Assembly: GCF_004368785.1 (NCBI RefSeq)
Contig: NZ_SODM01000002.1
Span: forward strand, 310,001-374,000
From: Flavobacterium sp. 270
Lineage (GTDB): Bacteria; Bacteroidota; Bacteroidia; Flavobacteriales; Flavobacteriaceae
Length of the DNA: 64,000 nucleotides
Reading direction: 5' to 3'
Shown: positions 50,008 to 58,444 of the stretch, piece after piece
Numbering within the stretch: position 1 is the first letter of the stretch
How the letters are laid out: every line of letters begins with the position of its first letter
Notes under the pieces: generated by a model
The model's database searches: none
What the model was told of the DNA's origin: nothing
What the model saw: only the letters and a program-made list of their open reading frames with translations
Translations under genes and position numbers: made by a program

Positions 50008-52476
50008 ATGAAAGAAACTTTACATAAAATAAAAGATTATCTCCAATCTGTACATTTTAGAAAATATGCCAGACGCTTTGGTATTTTTCTTTTAGCCTTT
50101 ATTGCATTACTCCTTATTGCCTGCGGTGGTTTGTCGGTTTACTTTAATCAAAATAAAACCGAAATCATTGCTAAAATTAATAGTAAAATCAATGAGAATA
50201 TTAACGGAAAATTTCATATTGGCGATTTTCATTATAAATTTCTAACGGGTTTTCCTAACTTTACTTTAGCCTTAAAAGATGTAGAAATTAAAGACAATCA
50301 ATGGCAGACACATCATCATACTTTGCTAAAAGCCAAAGAAATAGAAGCGAGATTAAATGTTTGGAGTTTATTGCAGCACGAAATCAACATTCATAAAATT
50401 ATAATCAACGAAGCCGATATTTATGTTTATAAGGCCGAAAACGGTTATTCTAATGCGGATATCTTTAAACCTAAAAAGAAAAAGACCGCAGAAAACAAAT
50501 CAAAACCAGAAACTACAATTGATGAAATAAATCTTAGTGATGTTCATCTAATTATAGACAATCATTTAGGTCATAAATTATTTGATTTTGAAGTTGCAGA
50601 CTTAGACTCAAAAGTAGATTTTGACGACGATGACTGGCAGACCAATTTGTATCTGAAAACCAAAATAAACAGTCTGGCTTTTAATACCGTACACGGAAGT
50701 TTTTCTAAAGAAAAAGTCCTCGAAGGCAATTTTGATGTTTCTTATTCTGATGAAAATCAAAAAATAAATGTTGAGACCAAAAACCTAAAAATTGGTTCGG
50801 ATGCTTTTGATATTGCCGCTTATTTTAATCTTGCTAAAGGCAATGGACTTTTCGGAATCAATATCGGGACGAATATTTTATGGCAAAGTGCTTCTAATTT
50901 ATTATCGGGAAACATTAGTTCAAAACTAAATCAGTTTGATTTGAAAAAACCAATTGCCGTAAACTGCGACATTAAAGGCGATTTTAATGCAGAAGGCGAT
51001 CCTAAAATTGTGGTGCAGGCGGTTATTAAAAATAATGAACTTACAATTCCCGACGGCGGTTTTACCGATTGCAGCTTTAGAGGAATTTTTACCAATAATT
51101 TCAACCCAAAAAAAGGATTTAATGATCCTAATTCGGCTGTTGTTTTAACGCATTTTACAGGAAATTACGAAACTATTCCGCTTAAGATTCCGCAAGCTGT
51201 AATTAGCAATTTAGAAAAACCAATTGCAACCGGAATGGTAAATGCTGATTTTGATGTGAAAAAACTAAACGGAATGATGAACGAAAAAATGATTCATTTT
51301 GAAGACGGACACGCCACTGCCAATTTGAGATTTCAGTTTGATATTGTGGGTTTATACATTAATAAACCGCGTTTTATAGGCGATGTAAATATCAAAGATG
51401 CTACGTTTGATTATCTTCCGAAAAATATTCGGGCAGAGAAAACAGCGATACAATTGTCGTTTACAGAGCAAGCGCTTTTAATCAAAAAAATTGCTTACAA
51501 ACACAAAAAGAATATCATTCAGGTTGACGGAAAAATCGATAATTTTCTGAATCTTTATTACGACGCTCCCGAAAAAATGGTGGTAAACTGGAATATTTAC
51601 TGCCCCAATATTGACGTAAAACAATTTTTGGGAGTTCTGAAAAAATCGCAGTCACAACAGGTTGCACAGAAAAAATCTCCGAAAAAAAATGTCAATTTCT
51701 CTAACCAAATGAAATCGGTAATCGAGAAATGCATTGTAATTATTAATCTAAAAGCCGATAAAATAAATTATGGAGCGCTGACCGCGACCAATACGCGTGC
51801 AACCCTGCAAATGCTGGATTCGAAACTGCTCCTGAAAAACGGAAACGTACAAACTTCTGGCGGCACAATTGCATTTAATGGCGCGATCGAACCGAAAGGA
51901 AATTATTATGTTTTTAGTTCGGTAGCGCAGGTAAACCGCGTGGATATTGCGAGTTTTTTAAAGTCTTTTAATAACTTTCAAATCAAATCTTTTAATCCAA
52001 AAAACATAAAAGGAAAACTCAGCAGTAATGCCAACGTTACCGGATTAATGAGTGCCAAAGGCGATTTGATTGTAAACTCGATGCGTGGCAAATTAAAATT
52101 TAATGTCAATCAAGGTGCTTTAGTTGATTTTGAGCCAATTGTAAAAATGGGCAAATTTGCGTTTCCGTTTCGCGATGTTAAGAACATTACGTTTAGCGAT
52201 TTGTCTGGAGATCTTAATCTTCGCGGCGAACAAATAGACATTAACGATCTTACCATAAGTTCTAGCGTTCTTAATTTAGATATAGAAGGTGTTTATTCTT
52301 TTGGCCGAGGCACAAATCTTGCGCTTACTGTCCCGCTTCGTAATTCTAAAAACGATGCAAAACTAGAAAGCAAAGCAGAACGCGATGCTGTTAGGGAACG
52401 CGGCATTGTTTTGCATTTGATTGCTGCAGATGATGATGGGAAGATGAAAATTAAGTGGGGGAAGAAGGGGAAGTGA
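50008..52476 (+). CDS. AsmA family protein
   Basis: 822 residues. A single membrane helix near 22-45 is followed by a very long beta-rich periplasmic region. AsmA-type segments include INENINGKFHIGDFHYKFLT, an N-terminal LKAKEIEARLNVWSLL, and a C-terminal GALVDFEPIVKMGKFAFPFR and RGTNLALTVPLRNSK. Relatives bridge the inner and outer membranes and affect phospholipid transport. No neighbouring gene suggests a more specific role. Confidence 0.88.
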   Translation: MKETLHKIKDYLQSVHFRKYARRFGIFLLAFIALLLIACGGLSVYFNQNKTEIIAKINSKINENINGKFHIGDFHYKFLTGFPNFTLALKDVEIKDNQWQTHHHTLLKAKEIEARLNVWSLLQHEINIHKIIINEADIYVYKAENGYSNADIFKPKKKKTAENKSKPETTIDEINLSDVHLIIDNHLGHKLFDFEVADLDSKVDFDDDDWQTNLYLKTKINSLAFNTVHGSFSKEKVLEGNFDVSYSDENQKINVETKNLKIGSDAFDIAAYFNLAKGNGLFGINIGTNILWQSASNLLSGNISSKLNQFDLKKPIAVNCDIKGDFNAEGDPKIVVQAVIKNNELTIPDGGFTDCSFRGIFTNNFNPKKGFNDPNSAVVLTHFTGNYETIPLKIPQAVISNLEKPIATGMVNADFDVKKLNGMMNEKMIHFEDGHATANLRFQFDIVGLYINKPRFIGDVNIKDATFDYLPKNIRAEKTAIQLSFTEQALLIKKIAYKHKKNIIQVDGKIDNFLNLYYDAPEKMVVNWNIYCPNIDVKQFLGVLKKSQSQQVAQKKSPKKNVNFSNQMKSVIEKCIVIINLKADKINYGALTATNTRATLQMLDSKLLLKNGNVQTSGGTIAFNGAIEPKGNYYVFSSVAQVNRVDIASFLKSFNNFQIKSFNPKNIKGKLSSNANVTGLMSAKGDLIVNSMRGKLKFNVNQGALVDFEPIVKMGKFAFPFRDVKNITFSDLSGDLNLRGEQIDINDLTISSSVLNLDIEGVYSFGRGTNLALTVPLRNSKNDAKLESKAERDAVRERGIVLHLIAADDDGKMKIKWGKKGK

Positions 52477-52546
52477 AATAGCTTTGTTATAAATTTATAA
52501 GAGTGTTTAATTATTATTTATATTTACTAAAAACAAATTATAAATA

Positions 52547-53317
52547 ATGCCACAACCCAAAAATCGACTTTGGACACGAGACGAATTTATCGTTGCCTTC
52601 AATTTATACCTTGCAATTGAATACAAAAATATTAACGATAAAAATCCAGACGTTATCAAATTAGGAAAACTTATCGACAGAAGTCCTGGTTCAATATCCG
52701 CAAGATTAATAAACTTTGTGAGCGTAGATCCACGCAGAAATAGTGGTGGTTTAAAAAATGGAGGGAAGAATATCCAATCAATCTGGGATGAATTTTATAA
52801 CAATAGAGAAGAGCTATCATTTCAAAATGAAGTAATTATTGCTGGTAAAGAAAATACATCAATTGAAAATAAATATGAAGATATTCTTTTTGACCTAAAA
52901 GATTTAAAAGGAGAAACTGTTACTCGTGAAATAAAAGCTAGAGTAAATCAATGCCTTTTTAGAAAAATGGTATTAATAAATTATTCTTTTAAATGTGCAA
53001 TAACAGGAATCGACATTCCTGAACTATTATTTGCAAGTCATATAATTCCTTGGTCAAAGAATGAAAAAGAAAGACTAAATCTAGAAAACGGAATATGTTT
53101 ATCTGCACTTTATGACAAAGCTTTTGATACTGGATTAATTGGAATTAATACAAATCATGAAGTGATTTTTTCTTCTCTACTTCAAAAGAAAAAAGATACG
53201 GATTTTTTCAAACTACATTTTTCTCCAATAGAAAATCAAAAGATACTTAAAGCTCAAAAACATTCACCAAGAAAAGAATTTCTAGAATATCATTTAGATA
53301 CAATTTTTAAAAAATAA
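52547..53317 (+). CDS. HNH endonuclease-domain protein
   Basis: 256 residues. The N-terminal half resembles a DNA-recognition region found in restriction-type HNH proteins (LWTRDEFIVAFNLYLAIEYK and KLGKLIDRSPGSISARLINF). The C-terminal domain has KCAITGIDIPELLFASHIIP, with catalytic histidine in ASHIIPW, then LNLENGICLSALYDKAFDTG. Most relatives have H where this has Y in SALYDKAFD, which could reduce activity. No methyltransferase is adjacent, so it is either an orphan restriction-like enzyme or part of an uncharacterised defence. Confidence 0.8.
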   Translation: MPQPKNRLWTRDEFIVAFNLYLAIEYKNINDKNPDVIKLGKLIDRSPGSISARLINFVSVDPRRNSGGLKNGGKNIQSIWDEFYNNREELSFQNEVIIAGKENTSIENKYEDILFDLKDLKGETVTREIKARVNQCLFRKMVLINYSFKCAITGIDIPELLFASHIIPWSKNEKERLNLENGICLSALYDKAFDTGLIGINTNHEVIFSSLLQKKKDTDFFKLHFSPIENQKILKAQKHSPRKEFLEYHLDTIFKK

Positions 53318-53344
53318 AAAAAGCCACTACAAAGTGGCTTTTCT
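53316..53344. terminator. Terminator after the HNH gene
   Basis: AAAGCCACT and AGTGGCTTT form a stem around ACAA, with T-runs on both strands. Suits the convergent pair of genes. Confidence 0.82.
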
Positions 53345-53351
53345 AATTTAA

Positions 53352-53588
53352 TCATTCAACATCCAAATAAGGATCCAAAATTTCGGCTAATTCATTTAAA
53401 TAATAAAAACTCGAATCGAGCCATTCTTTATTTACAGCATTTCTTTTTTGATCTTCATAAATAAGCGTTTGTGCTAAAATGAAATTTACTCTTCTAATGT
53501 ACTTTGCCATGTCTTTTGAGTCGACTGAATTATTAAAAAAATCAGTTAATTTCGATTGAGTTTCTTTTGAAAGGTTGTTTGTAATCAT
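53352..53588 (-). CDS. Small conserved-looking soluble protein
   Basis: 78 residues from ATG 53588 (MITNNLSKETQSKLTDFFNN). Helical and charged, no signal or membrane segment, ending in LNELAEILDPYLDVE. No family is recognised. Its start codon and the bases before it (TAAAACTTCAAATT) recur in changed form 124 bases upstream (TAAACTTCGAATT), flanking an odd element. The longer frame from 53621 runs into that element and is less likely. Confidence 0.65.
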   Translation of the reverse strand: MITNNLSKETQSKLTDFFNNSVDSKDMAKYIRRVNFILAQTLIYEDQKRNAVNKEWLDSSFYYLNELAEILDPYLDVE

Positions 53589-53728
53589 AATTTGAAGTTT
53601 TAGGGAAAACAAAACCCGCATGGGTTAGCTGTCCTACGCCTTCAAATTCGCGATGCGGTTGTTTCCAATACCGCCAGCATACCACACGGGCAAAAAATTT
53701 TGTTGAGTTCATAATTCGAAGTTTAGGA
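53585..53728 (-). repeat. Small GC-richer element flanked by near-direct repeats at a start codon
   Basis: On the minus strand CTAAACTTCGAATTATGA (53709-53727) is followed by about 105 bases and then CTAAAACTTCAAATTATGA (53585-53603). The interior is noticeably GC-richer than the surroundings, has a CCGCAT/ATGCGG pair (53615-53657), and opens a reading frame beginning MNSTKFFARVVCWRYWKQPH. It may be a coding remnant, a structured RNA or an inserted element; I do not recognise it. Confidence 0.6.
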
Positions 53729-53931
53729 ATTACAAACATACAAAATCAAAAATAAATTGTAAGTTTTTTCTTTATTTTGTTTTAGGGTCTAAAATGTAAT
53801 TTTCCTTTACTTCTAAATTACAAAATTGATAAACACACCTTCAAAAAAATTCATAATGTTTTATTAACTCACTTGGCTTTTAAATCTCAAAATAATAGCT
53901 TTGAGAAACAATCATTAAATATAATCCGATT
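53589..53931. other. Intergenic region around the GC-richer element
   Basis: Apart from the element at 53585-53728, the remainder (53729-53931) is AT-rich with no gene or clear promoter seen. Confidence 0.55.
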
Positions 53932-54246
53932 ATGAAAGTACAAATCAACACCGACAAAAACATTGAAGGAAGCGCAAGATTAGAATCGTATTTTTCTGCC
54001 GAAATAGAAAAAAGCTTAGACCGTTTTGAAGACAAAATAACACGCGTAGAAGTACATTTTGGAGACGAAAACGGCGAAAAATTCAGCTTGCATGATAAGA
54101 AATGTGTAATTGAAGTTCGTCCTGTAAAATTACAGCCAATTACTGTAACGGAACATTCTGATACGCTTGAAAAAGCTTTTAGCGGGGCTTTAGCCAAAGC
54201 AAAAAAAGCGTTGACTACTACTTTCGAAAAAATAAAAGAACACTAA
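53932..54246 (+). CDS. Ribosome hibernation-promoting factor family protein (HPF/RaiA)
   Basis: 104 residues, the short-form length. The sigma-54 modulation/S30EA fold is shown by SYFSAEIEKSLDRFEDKITR, VEVHFGDENGEKF, and VRPVKLQPITVTEHSDTLEK. Short HPF proteins stabilise inactive ribosomes during starvation. The usual companion genes (rpoN or translation factors) are not adjacent. The gene is followed immediately by a nested inverted repeat. Confidence 0.88.
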   Translation: MKVQINTDKNIEGSARLESYFSAEIEKSLDRFEDKITRVEVHFGDENGEKFSLHDKKCVIEVRPVKLQPITVTEHSDTLEKAFSGALAKAKKALTTTFEKIKEH

Positions 54247-54253
54247 AAAGTTT

Positions 54254-54424
54254 AAACCATATAAGTGATATAATTTCATTTTAGTTTTACTGGAAAGAAT
54301 TAATCTCGCAAAAATACAAAGCCGCAAAGTTTATATATACTTTGCGGCTTCGTGTTTTATATTTGTTTTTTAACCAATAAGAAAGAAAACTTAAATTATC
54401 TTATATCACTTATATGGTTTTAAA
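54254..54424. repeat. Nested inverted repeat: ATATAAG shell around a GCCGCAAAG core
   Basis: Outer arms CCATATAAGTGATATAA and TTATATCACTTATATGG. Inner stem AGCCGCAAAGT/ACTTTGCGGCT with a tight loop at 54320-54350, which could also act as a terminator for the HPF gene. Confidence 0.85.
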
Positions 54425-54429
54425 AAAAA

Positions 54430-55098
54430 TTATGATTTTGGTAAAGGCGCACCAACCGCAATATCGCAACGGTGTCCCGGTTGTCCGTGAGCAGGATTCA
54501 TACCTTCGGCAACCTGATTGTTAGTTTCTGTACTTAACAAAGCTGGAACAGGATTATTTCCTGCCGGCGGTGAAACCGTAAAGGTCTGCGAACTTGATCC
54601 GCTTTGTGCAGAATTTGTAGCAGCAACTGGTTTTGCAACTGGCGAATTTAAAGGTGCTCCTACCGGAATATCACATCTGTGTCCAGGTTGTCCGTGCGAC
54701 GGATTCATTCCTTTTCCCACTTTTACAGGCTGTGCAACTGTAGTTGTTACTATTCTTTGTTGCTGTTGTGCCGGATTTACTTGTACAGTTTGTTGTTGTG
54801 CTTGAGCAGTCGTAGTTTGTGTTGGAGCAGAATTTAACGGCGCGCCAACAGCAATATCGCAACGGTGCCCCGGTTGTCCGTGTGCAGGATTCATTCCCTT
54901 ATTTTCACTCAAAACCGTATTTGGATTTGAAGGCAAAGCTTGAACTGCAGGCGTTGCAGCTTTAGTAGTATCTTTTGCAAGTCCGAGTCTAATTAATTCA
55001 GACGTTGCGGTTGTTTTCTGAGGTTCTAATTCTTTTTTGCAGGAAACAAGAACTAAAGAACTGACTGCCAAAGAATATAGTAGGATTTTAGTATTCAT
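54430..55098 (-). CDS. Lipoprotein with three GMNPxHGQPGHRCDI repeats
   Basis: 222 residues. Signal peptide and lipobox LVLVSCKK (cysteine at 20). Three copies of the block GMNPAHGQPGHRCDIAVGAP occur (positions near 68, 129, 199), the second with S and P substitutions. The linkers are rich in Q, T, P and A and probably unstructured. The invariant His and Cys residues suggest metal, haem or disulfide chemistry, but no function is known to me. The protein is probably surface or periplasmic. The gene lies alone between inverted repeats. Confidence 0.85.
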   Translation of the reverse strand: MNTKILLYSLAVSSLVLVSCKKELEPQKTTATSELIRLGLAKDTTKAATPAVQALPSNPNTVLSENKGMNPAHGQPGHRCDIAVGAPLNSAPTQTTTAQAQQQTVQVNPAQQQQRIVTTTVAQPVKVGKGMNPSHGQPGHRCDIPVGAPLNSPVAKPVAATNSAQSGSSSQTFTVSPPAGNNPVPALLSTETNNQVAEGMNPAHGQPGHRCDIAVGAPLPKS

Positions 55099-55143
55099 AG
55101 TGGTATTTTTTAAGAGCTCTCAAATATACTTGTTTTTTGAATT

Positions 55144-55350
55144 TAAACCATATAAGTTATTTAAGATATTTTAAGCATTTTGGTTAGAGGATTTCTCTCA
55201 AAGAAGCACAATTTGTTTTTCCCGCAGATTTAGCAGATTTGGCAGATTTTTTAAAATAGCAAAACTAAAAATCCCCTAAATCTGCTAAATCTGCGGGAAA
55301 ACGATCACTTGCTACAAATTAAATGAACTTACATAACTTATATGGTTTAA
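55144..55350. repeat. Nested inverted repeat: ATATAAG shell around a GCAGATT core
   Basis: Outer arms AACCATATAAGTTATTTAAG and CTTACATAACTTATATGGTT. Inner arms CCCGCAGATTTAGCAGATTT and AAATCTGCTAAATCTGCGGG are exact complements at 55221-55300. Confidence 0.88.
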
Positions 55351-55388
55351 AAAATTTAATCCTAACTTTATACCAAACAAAACTTCAT

Positions 55389-55880
55389 ATGAAAAAATCT
55401 ATCTTACTTTTAGTATTCATCAGCGCTTTCGCGAATGCGCAAACTACAGAAAAAGACAAAATCAATCAGACGCTTGATACTTGGCATAAAGCTGCTGCCG
55501 ATGCAAAATTTGATGCGTATTTTAGTTTAATGTCTAGCGACGCCATTTTTATTGGTACAGATGCAACCGAAAACTGGACGAACCCAGATTTTAAAGTTTG
55601 GGCAAAACCTTATTTTGACAAAGGTAAAACCTGGAATTTTACAGCTTTGGAACGTCATATCTTTTTTGACAAATCTGGAAAAATTGCATGGTTTGATGAA
55701 TTACTAAATACACAAATGAAAATCTGTCGCGGTTCTGGTGTTTTAGTTAAAGTTGGGAAAGAATGGAAAATTCAACATTATGTTTTATCGATGACAATTC
55801 CGAACGACGAAGTTGATGCGGTTACCAAAATAAAAAGTCCAGTTGAAGATGTTTTGATTGATAAGCTTAAGAAAAAATAA
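55389..55880 (+). CDS. NTF2-like/SnoaL-like exported protein (DUF4440 type)
   Basis: 163 residues from ATG 55389 (MKKSILLLVFISAFANAQ). A longer frame back to 55323 runs into the repeat and is not used. The signal peptide ends NAQT. The mature part is an NTF2-like domain: INQTLDTWHKAAADAKFDAY, YFSLMSSDAIFIGTDATENW, and GKIAWFDELL with WKIQHYVLSMTIP. Such domains bind small molecules or act as enzyme scaffolds; periplasmic function unknown. Confidence 0.85.
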   Translation: MKKSILLLVFISAFANAQTTEKDKINQTLDTWHKAAADAKFDAYFSLMSSDAIFIGTDATENWTNPDFKVWAKPYFDKGKTWNFTALERHIFFDKSGKIAWFDELLNTQMKICRGSGVLVKVGKEWKIQHYVLSMTIPNDEVDAVTKIKSPVEDVLIDKLKKK

Positions 55881-56096
55881 ACATTTTAAGCCATTCTTAT
55901 TATAATCCTAACTTTTCTAGCGCTTTACAAGAGAATATGTCAAATTAATTTTAATACAATTGGCAATAATAGTCGTAAATTAGAAGTTGAAAATAAGATT
56001 GTGTCAAAAAAACGAATTGAATTTTGTAAAATTGACTAAAATAAAAGACAGCCCTCTTATTTAACAGCCCTTGAAATCAAAATATTTATTTTTTTT
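55881..56096. other. Spacer before the ammonium transporter
   Basis: AT-rich, no gene or strong repeat seen. A -7 box follows at 56097. Confidence 0.5.
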
Positions 56097-56104
56097 TAAC
56101 TTTG
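56097..56104 (+). promoter_or_regulatory. -7 element for the ammonium transporter
   Basis: TAACTTTG matches TAnnTTTG, 38 bases upstream of ATG 56143. Confidence 0.5.
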
Positions 56105-56142
56105 ACCCCAAAAAAAATAGGGTTAAATAAAGTATTTGAAAA

Positions 56143-57528
56143 ATGAAAATAGAAAGACGCTGGATCATTTCCTTTATCATTATTAGTATCGTTTGTATTA
56201 TAGGTGCATTTTGGCCAACGGTTACTGAAAATAATAGTTATGTATTATCTGAATTTGGAACTACAGATCATATTGTTCCTGCTGATGTTGCCTGGATGCT
56301 TACATCTTGTTGCCTTGTATTGATTATGACTCCGGGATTATCATTTTTTTACGGCGGAATGGTCGGTAAGAAAAATGTAATTTCTACAATGCTTCAGAGT
56401 TTTATCTGTTTAGGTGTTGTTACACTTTTATGGGTTGTTGTTGGTTTTAGCCTTGCTTTTGGAGATCCGATTGGGTTTGGATCTGGAGATCACTTTTATA
56501 GTTTCTTCGGAAATCCAACTACTTTTGCTTTTATGGACTATGTGAACATTTTGCCGCATAAAAAATTAGCCAGCACAATTCCGTTTATGCTTTTTGCTTT
56601 GTTTCAAATGAAATTTGCGATTATTGCACCGGCAATTATTACAGGTTCATTTGCAGAGCGTGTTCGTTTTATCTCGTATTTAATTTTCATTAGTTTATTT
56701 ACCATTTTTATATACGCTCCTTTGTGTCACGCTGTTTGGTATCCAACAGGAGTTTTAGGAAGTTTCTTTGGTGTTAAAGATTTCGCAGGAGGAACTGTAG
56801 TTCACATGAGTTCTGGTTTTGCAGCTTTGGCTGGCGTTATTGTTTTAGGAAAAAGAAAAAACAGTCTTCATATTCCAACCAATATTCCGTTTGTATTATT
56901 AGGAACAGGAATGTTATGGTTTGGCTGGTTTGGTTTTAATGCTGGTTCTGCACTTGCAGCCAACGGAACTGCCGCTATGGCTTTTGCAACGACAACCACT
57001 TCATCTGCAGCTGCTATGTTAACCTGGATTTTCTTTGACCGAATGAACGGAAGAAAAGTTTCGGCTTTAGGAGCTTGTATCGGCGCCGTTGTTGGTTTAG
57101 TTGCCATTACTCCTGCTGCTGGATTTGTATCGGTTCCAGAAAGTATGTTCTTTGGTTTTGTAACTGCTTTGGTTTCAAACTCTGCTGTAAACTGCCGTTT
57201 CTCAAAAAGATTTGATGATACTCTGGATGTTTTTGCTTGTCACGGAGTTGGCGGTATTATGGGAATGATTCTAACTGCTATTTTCGCTCATGGTAAAGAT
57301 GCCAGCTTACTTCACGGAGGCTGGAGCGTTTTCGGACACCACATGATGGCTTTGGTTTTGGTTTCAATTTTCACATTCTTCGGAGCTTACTTTTTATTCA
57401 AAGTAACCAACTTTATTATTCCACTTCGTGTTTCAGAAGAATCAGAACATATCGGATTGGATTTATCACAGCATGACGAAACGCTTGATCCTTCTTTATT
57501 GTCTGTGCATGAACAGCATTACGGGTAA
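56143..57528 (+). CDS. amt: Ammonium transporter (Amt family)
   Basis: 461 residues, 11 or 12 membrane helices. Signatures: ADVAWMLTSCCLVLIMTPGL and FYGGMVGKKNVISTMLQSF in the first half; DFAGGTVVHMSSGFAALAG with the twin pore region; FACHGVGGIMGMILTAIFA near the C-terminus. The conserved pore histidines and aspartate are present. Amt channels take up ammonium under nitrogen limitation, usually with a GlnK regulator, not seen here. The tail SEHIGLDLSQHDE resembles tails of Bacteroidota Amt proteins. Confidence 0.95.
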   Translation: MKIERRWIISFIIISIVCIIGAFWPTVTENNSYVLSEFGTTDHIVPADVAWMLTSCCLVLIMTPGLSFFYGGMVGKKNVISTMLQSFICLGVVTLLWVVVGFSLAFGDPIGFGSGDHFYSFFGNPTTFAFMDYVNILPHKKLASTIPFMLFALFQMKFAIIAPAIITGSFAERVRFISYLIFISLFTIFIYAPLCHAVWYPTGVLGSFFGVKDFAGGTVVHMSSGFAALAGVIVLGKRKNSLHIPTNIPFVLLGTGMLWFGWFGFNAGSALAANGTAAMAFATTTTSSAAAMLTWIFFDRMNGRKVSALGACIGAVVGLVAITPAAGFVSVPESMFFGFVTALVSNSAVNCRFSKRFDDTLDVFACHGVGGIMGMILTAIFAHGKDASLLHGGWSVFGHHMMALVLVSIFTFFGAYFLFKVTNFIIPLRVSEESEHIGLDLSQHDETLDPSLLSVHEQHYG

Positions 57529-57544
57529 AAATATATTTTTATTA

Positions 57545-57652
57545 GTTTGCCACGAATTGCACTAATTTTTACGAATTAATCTTTATCTCTGATTTTTACA
57601 CAAAATTAAACAGAAGAAAAATTTGTGAAAATTCGTGTAATTCGTAGCAAAA
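57545..57652. repeat. Inverted repeat, CCACGAATTGCAC family, copy 3
   Basis: TTTGCCACGAATTGCACTAA with the right arm TTCGTGTAATTCGTAGCAAA. More diverged than copies 1 and 2. Confidence 0.82.
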
Positions 57653-57698
57653 AAATTTTAAAACACACTTTGCACAGTATTCATTCGTTTATATTCCT

Positions 57699-57706
57699 TA
57701 ATTTTG
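57699..57706 (+). promoter_or_regulatory. -7 element for trmB
   Basis: TAATTTTG matches TAnnTTTG. It overlaps the TTG at 57704, which argues against that codon as start and for GTG 57725. Confidence 0.5.
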
Positions 57707-57724
57707 CTGAAAATTTTTGTAAAA

Positions 57725-58402
57725 GTGGGAAGTAAAAATAAACTAAAAAGATTCAGAGAAAACGAAACATTTGAAAACGTTTTTCAACCAACCAGAGAAG
57801 AAGTTGTAGGCAATTTAATGCCCTTAAGAGGAAAATGGAATTCTGATTTCTTTAAAAATGATAATCCTTTAGTTTTAGAATTAGGATGTGGAAAAGGAGA
57901 ATATTCTGTTGGATTGGCAGAAAGATATCCTAACAAAAATTTTATCGGAATTGATATTAAAGGTGCTCGTTTCTGGAGAGGTGCAAAAACTGCCGTAGAA
58001 ACTGGCTTACATAATGTTGCTTTTATTCGTACTCAAATCGAATTAATCGATCATATTTTTACCGAAGGTGAAGTTGACGAAATCTGGATTACTTTTCCGG
58101 ATCCGCAAATCAAATACAAAAGAACAAAACACAGAATGACAAATTCTGAATTTTTAAAATTGTATAAAAAAATCCTTAAAAAAGACGGTGTTGTAAACCT
58201 TAAAACCGACAGTGAATTTATGCACGGTTATACTCTTGGATTGCTTCATGGCGAAGGTCACGAGGTATTGTATGCCAACCATAATGTATATACAAATGAG
58301 GGAAGTCCGGAAGAGGTTACTGCATTCCAGACTTTTTATGAAAAACAATATTTAGAAATTAACAAGGCAATTACGTATATTCGTTTCAAAATTAAAGATT
58401 AA
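57725..58402 (+). CDS. trmB: tRNA (guanine-N7-)-methyltransferase
   Basis: 225 residues from GTG 57725, giving the common N-terminus MGSKNKLKRF. The class I methyltransferase motif is LVLELGCGKGEYSVGLAERYP; FIGIDIKGARFWRG follows; EIWITFPDPQIKYKRTKHRM is the TrmB-specific motif; SEFLKLYKKIL and KTDSEFMHGY complete the fold. It methylates G46 of tRNAs with S-adenosylmethionine. Confidence 0.93.
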   Translation: MGSKNKLKRFRENETFENVFQPTREEVVGNLMPLRGKWNSDFFKNDNPLVLELGCGKGEYSVGLAERYPNKNFIGIDIKGARFWRGAKTAVETGLHNVAFIRTQIELIDHIFTEGEVDEIWITFPDPQIKYKRTKHRMTNSEFLKLYKKILKKDGVVNLKTDSEFMHGYTLGLLHGEGHEVLYANHNVYTNEGSPEEVTAFQTFYEKQYLEINKAITYIRFKIKD

Positions 58403-58444
58403 TTTAATTTCAAAACAAATATTGTTAACCCATTAAACCACTGA

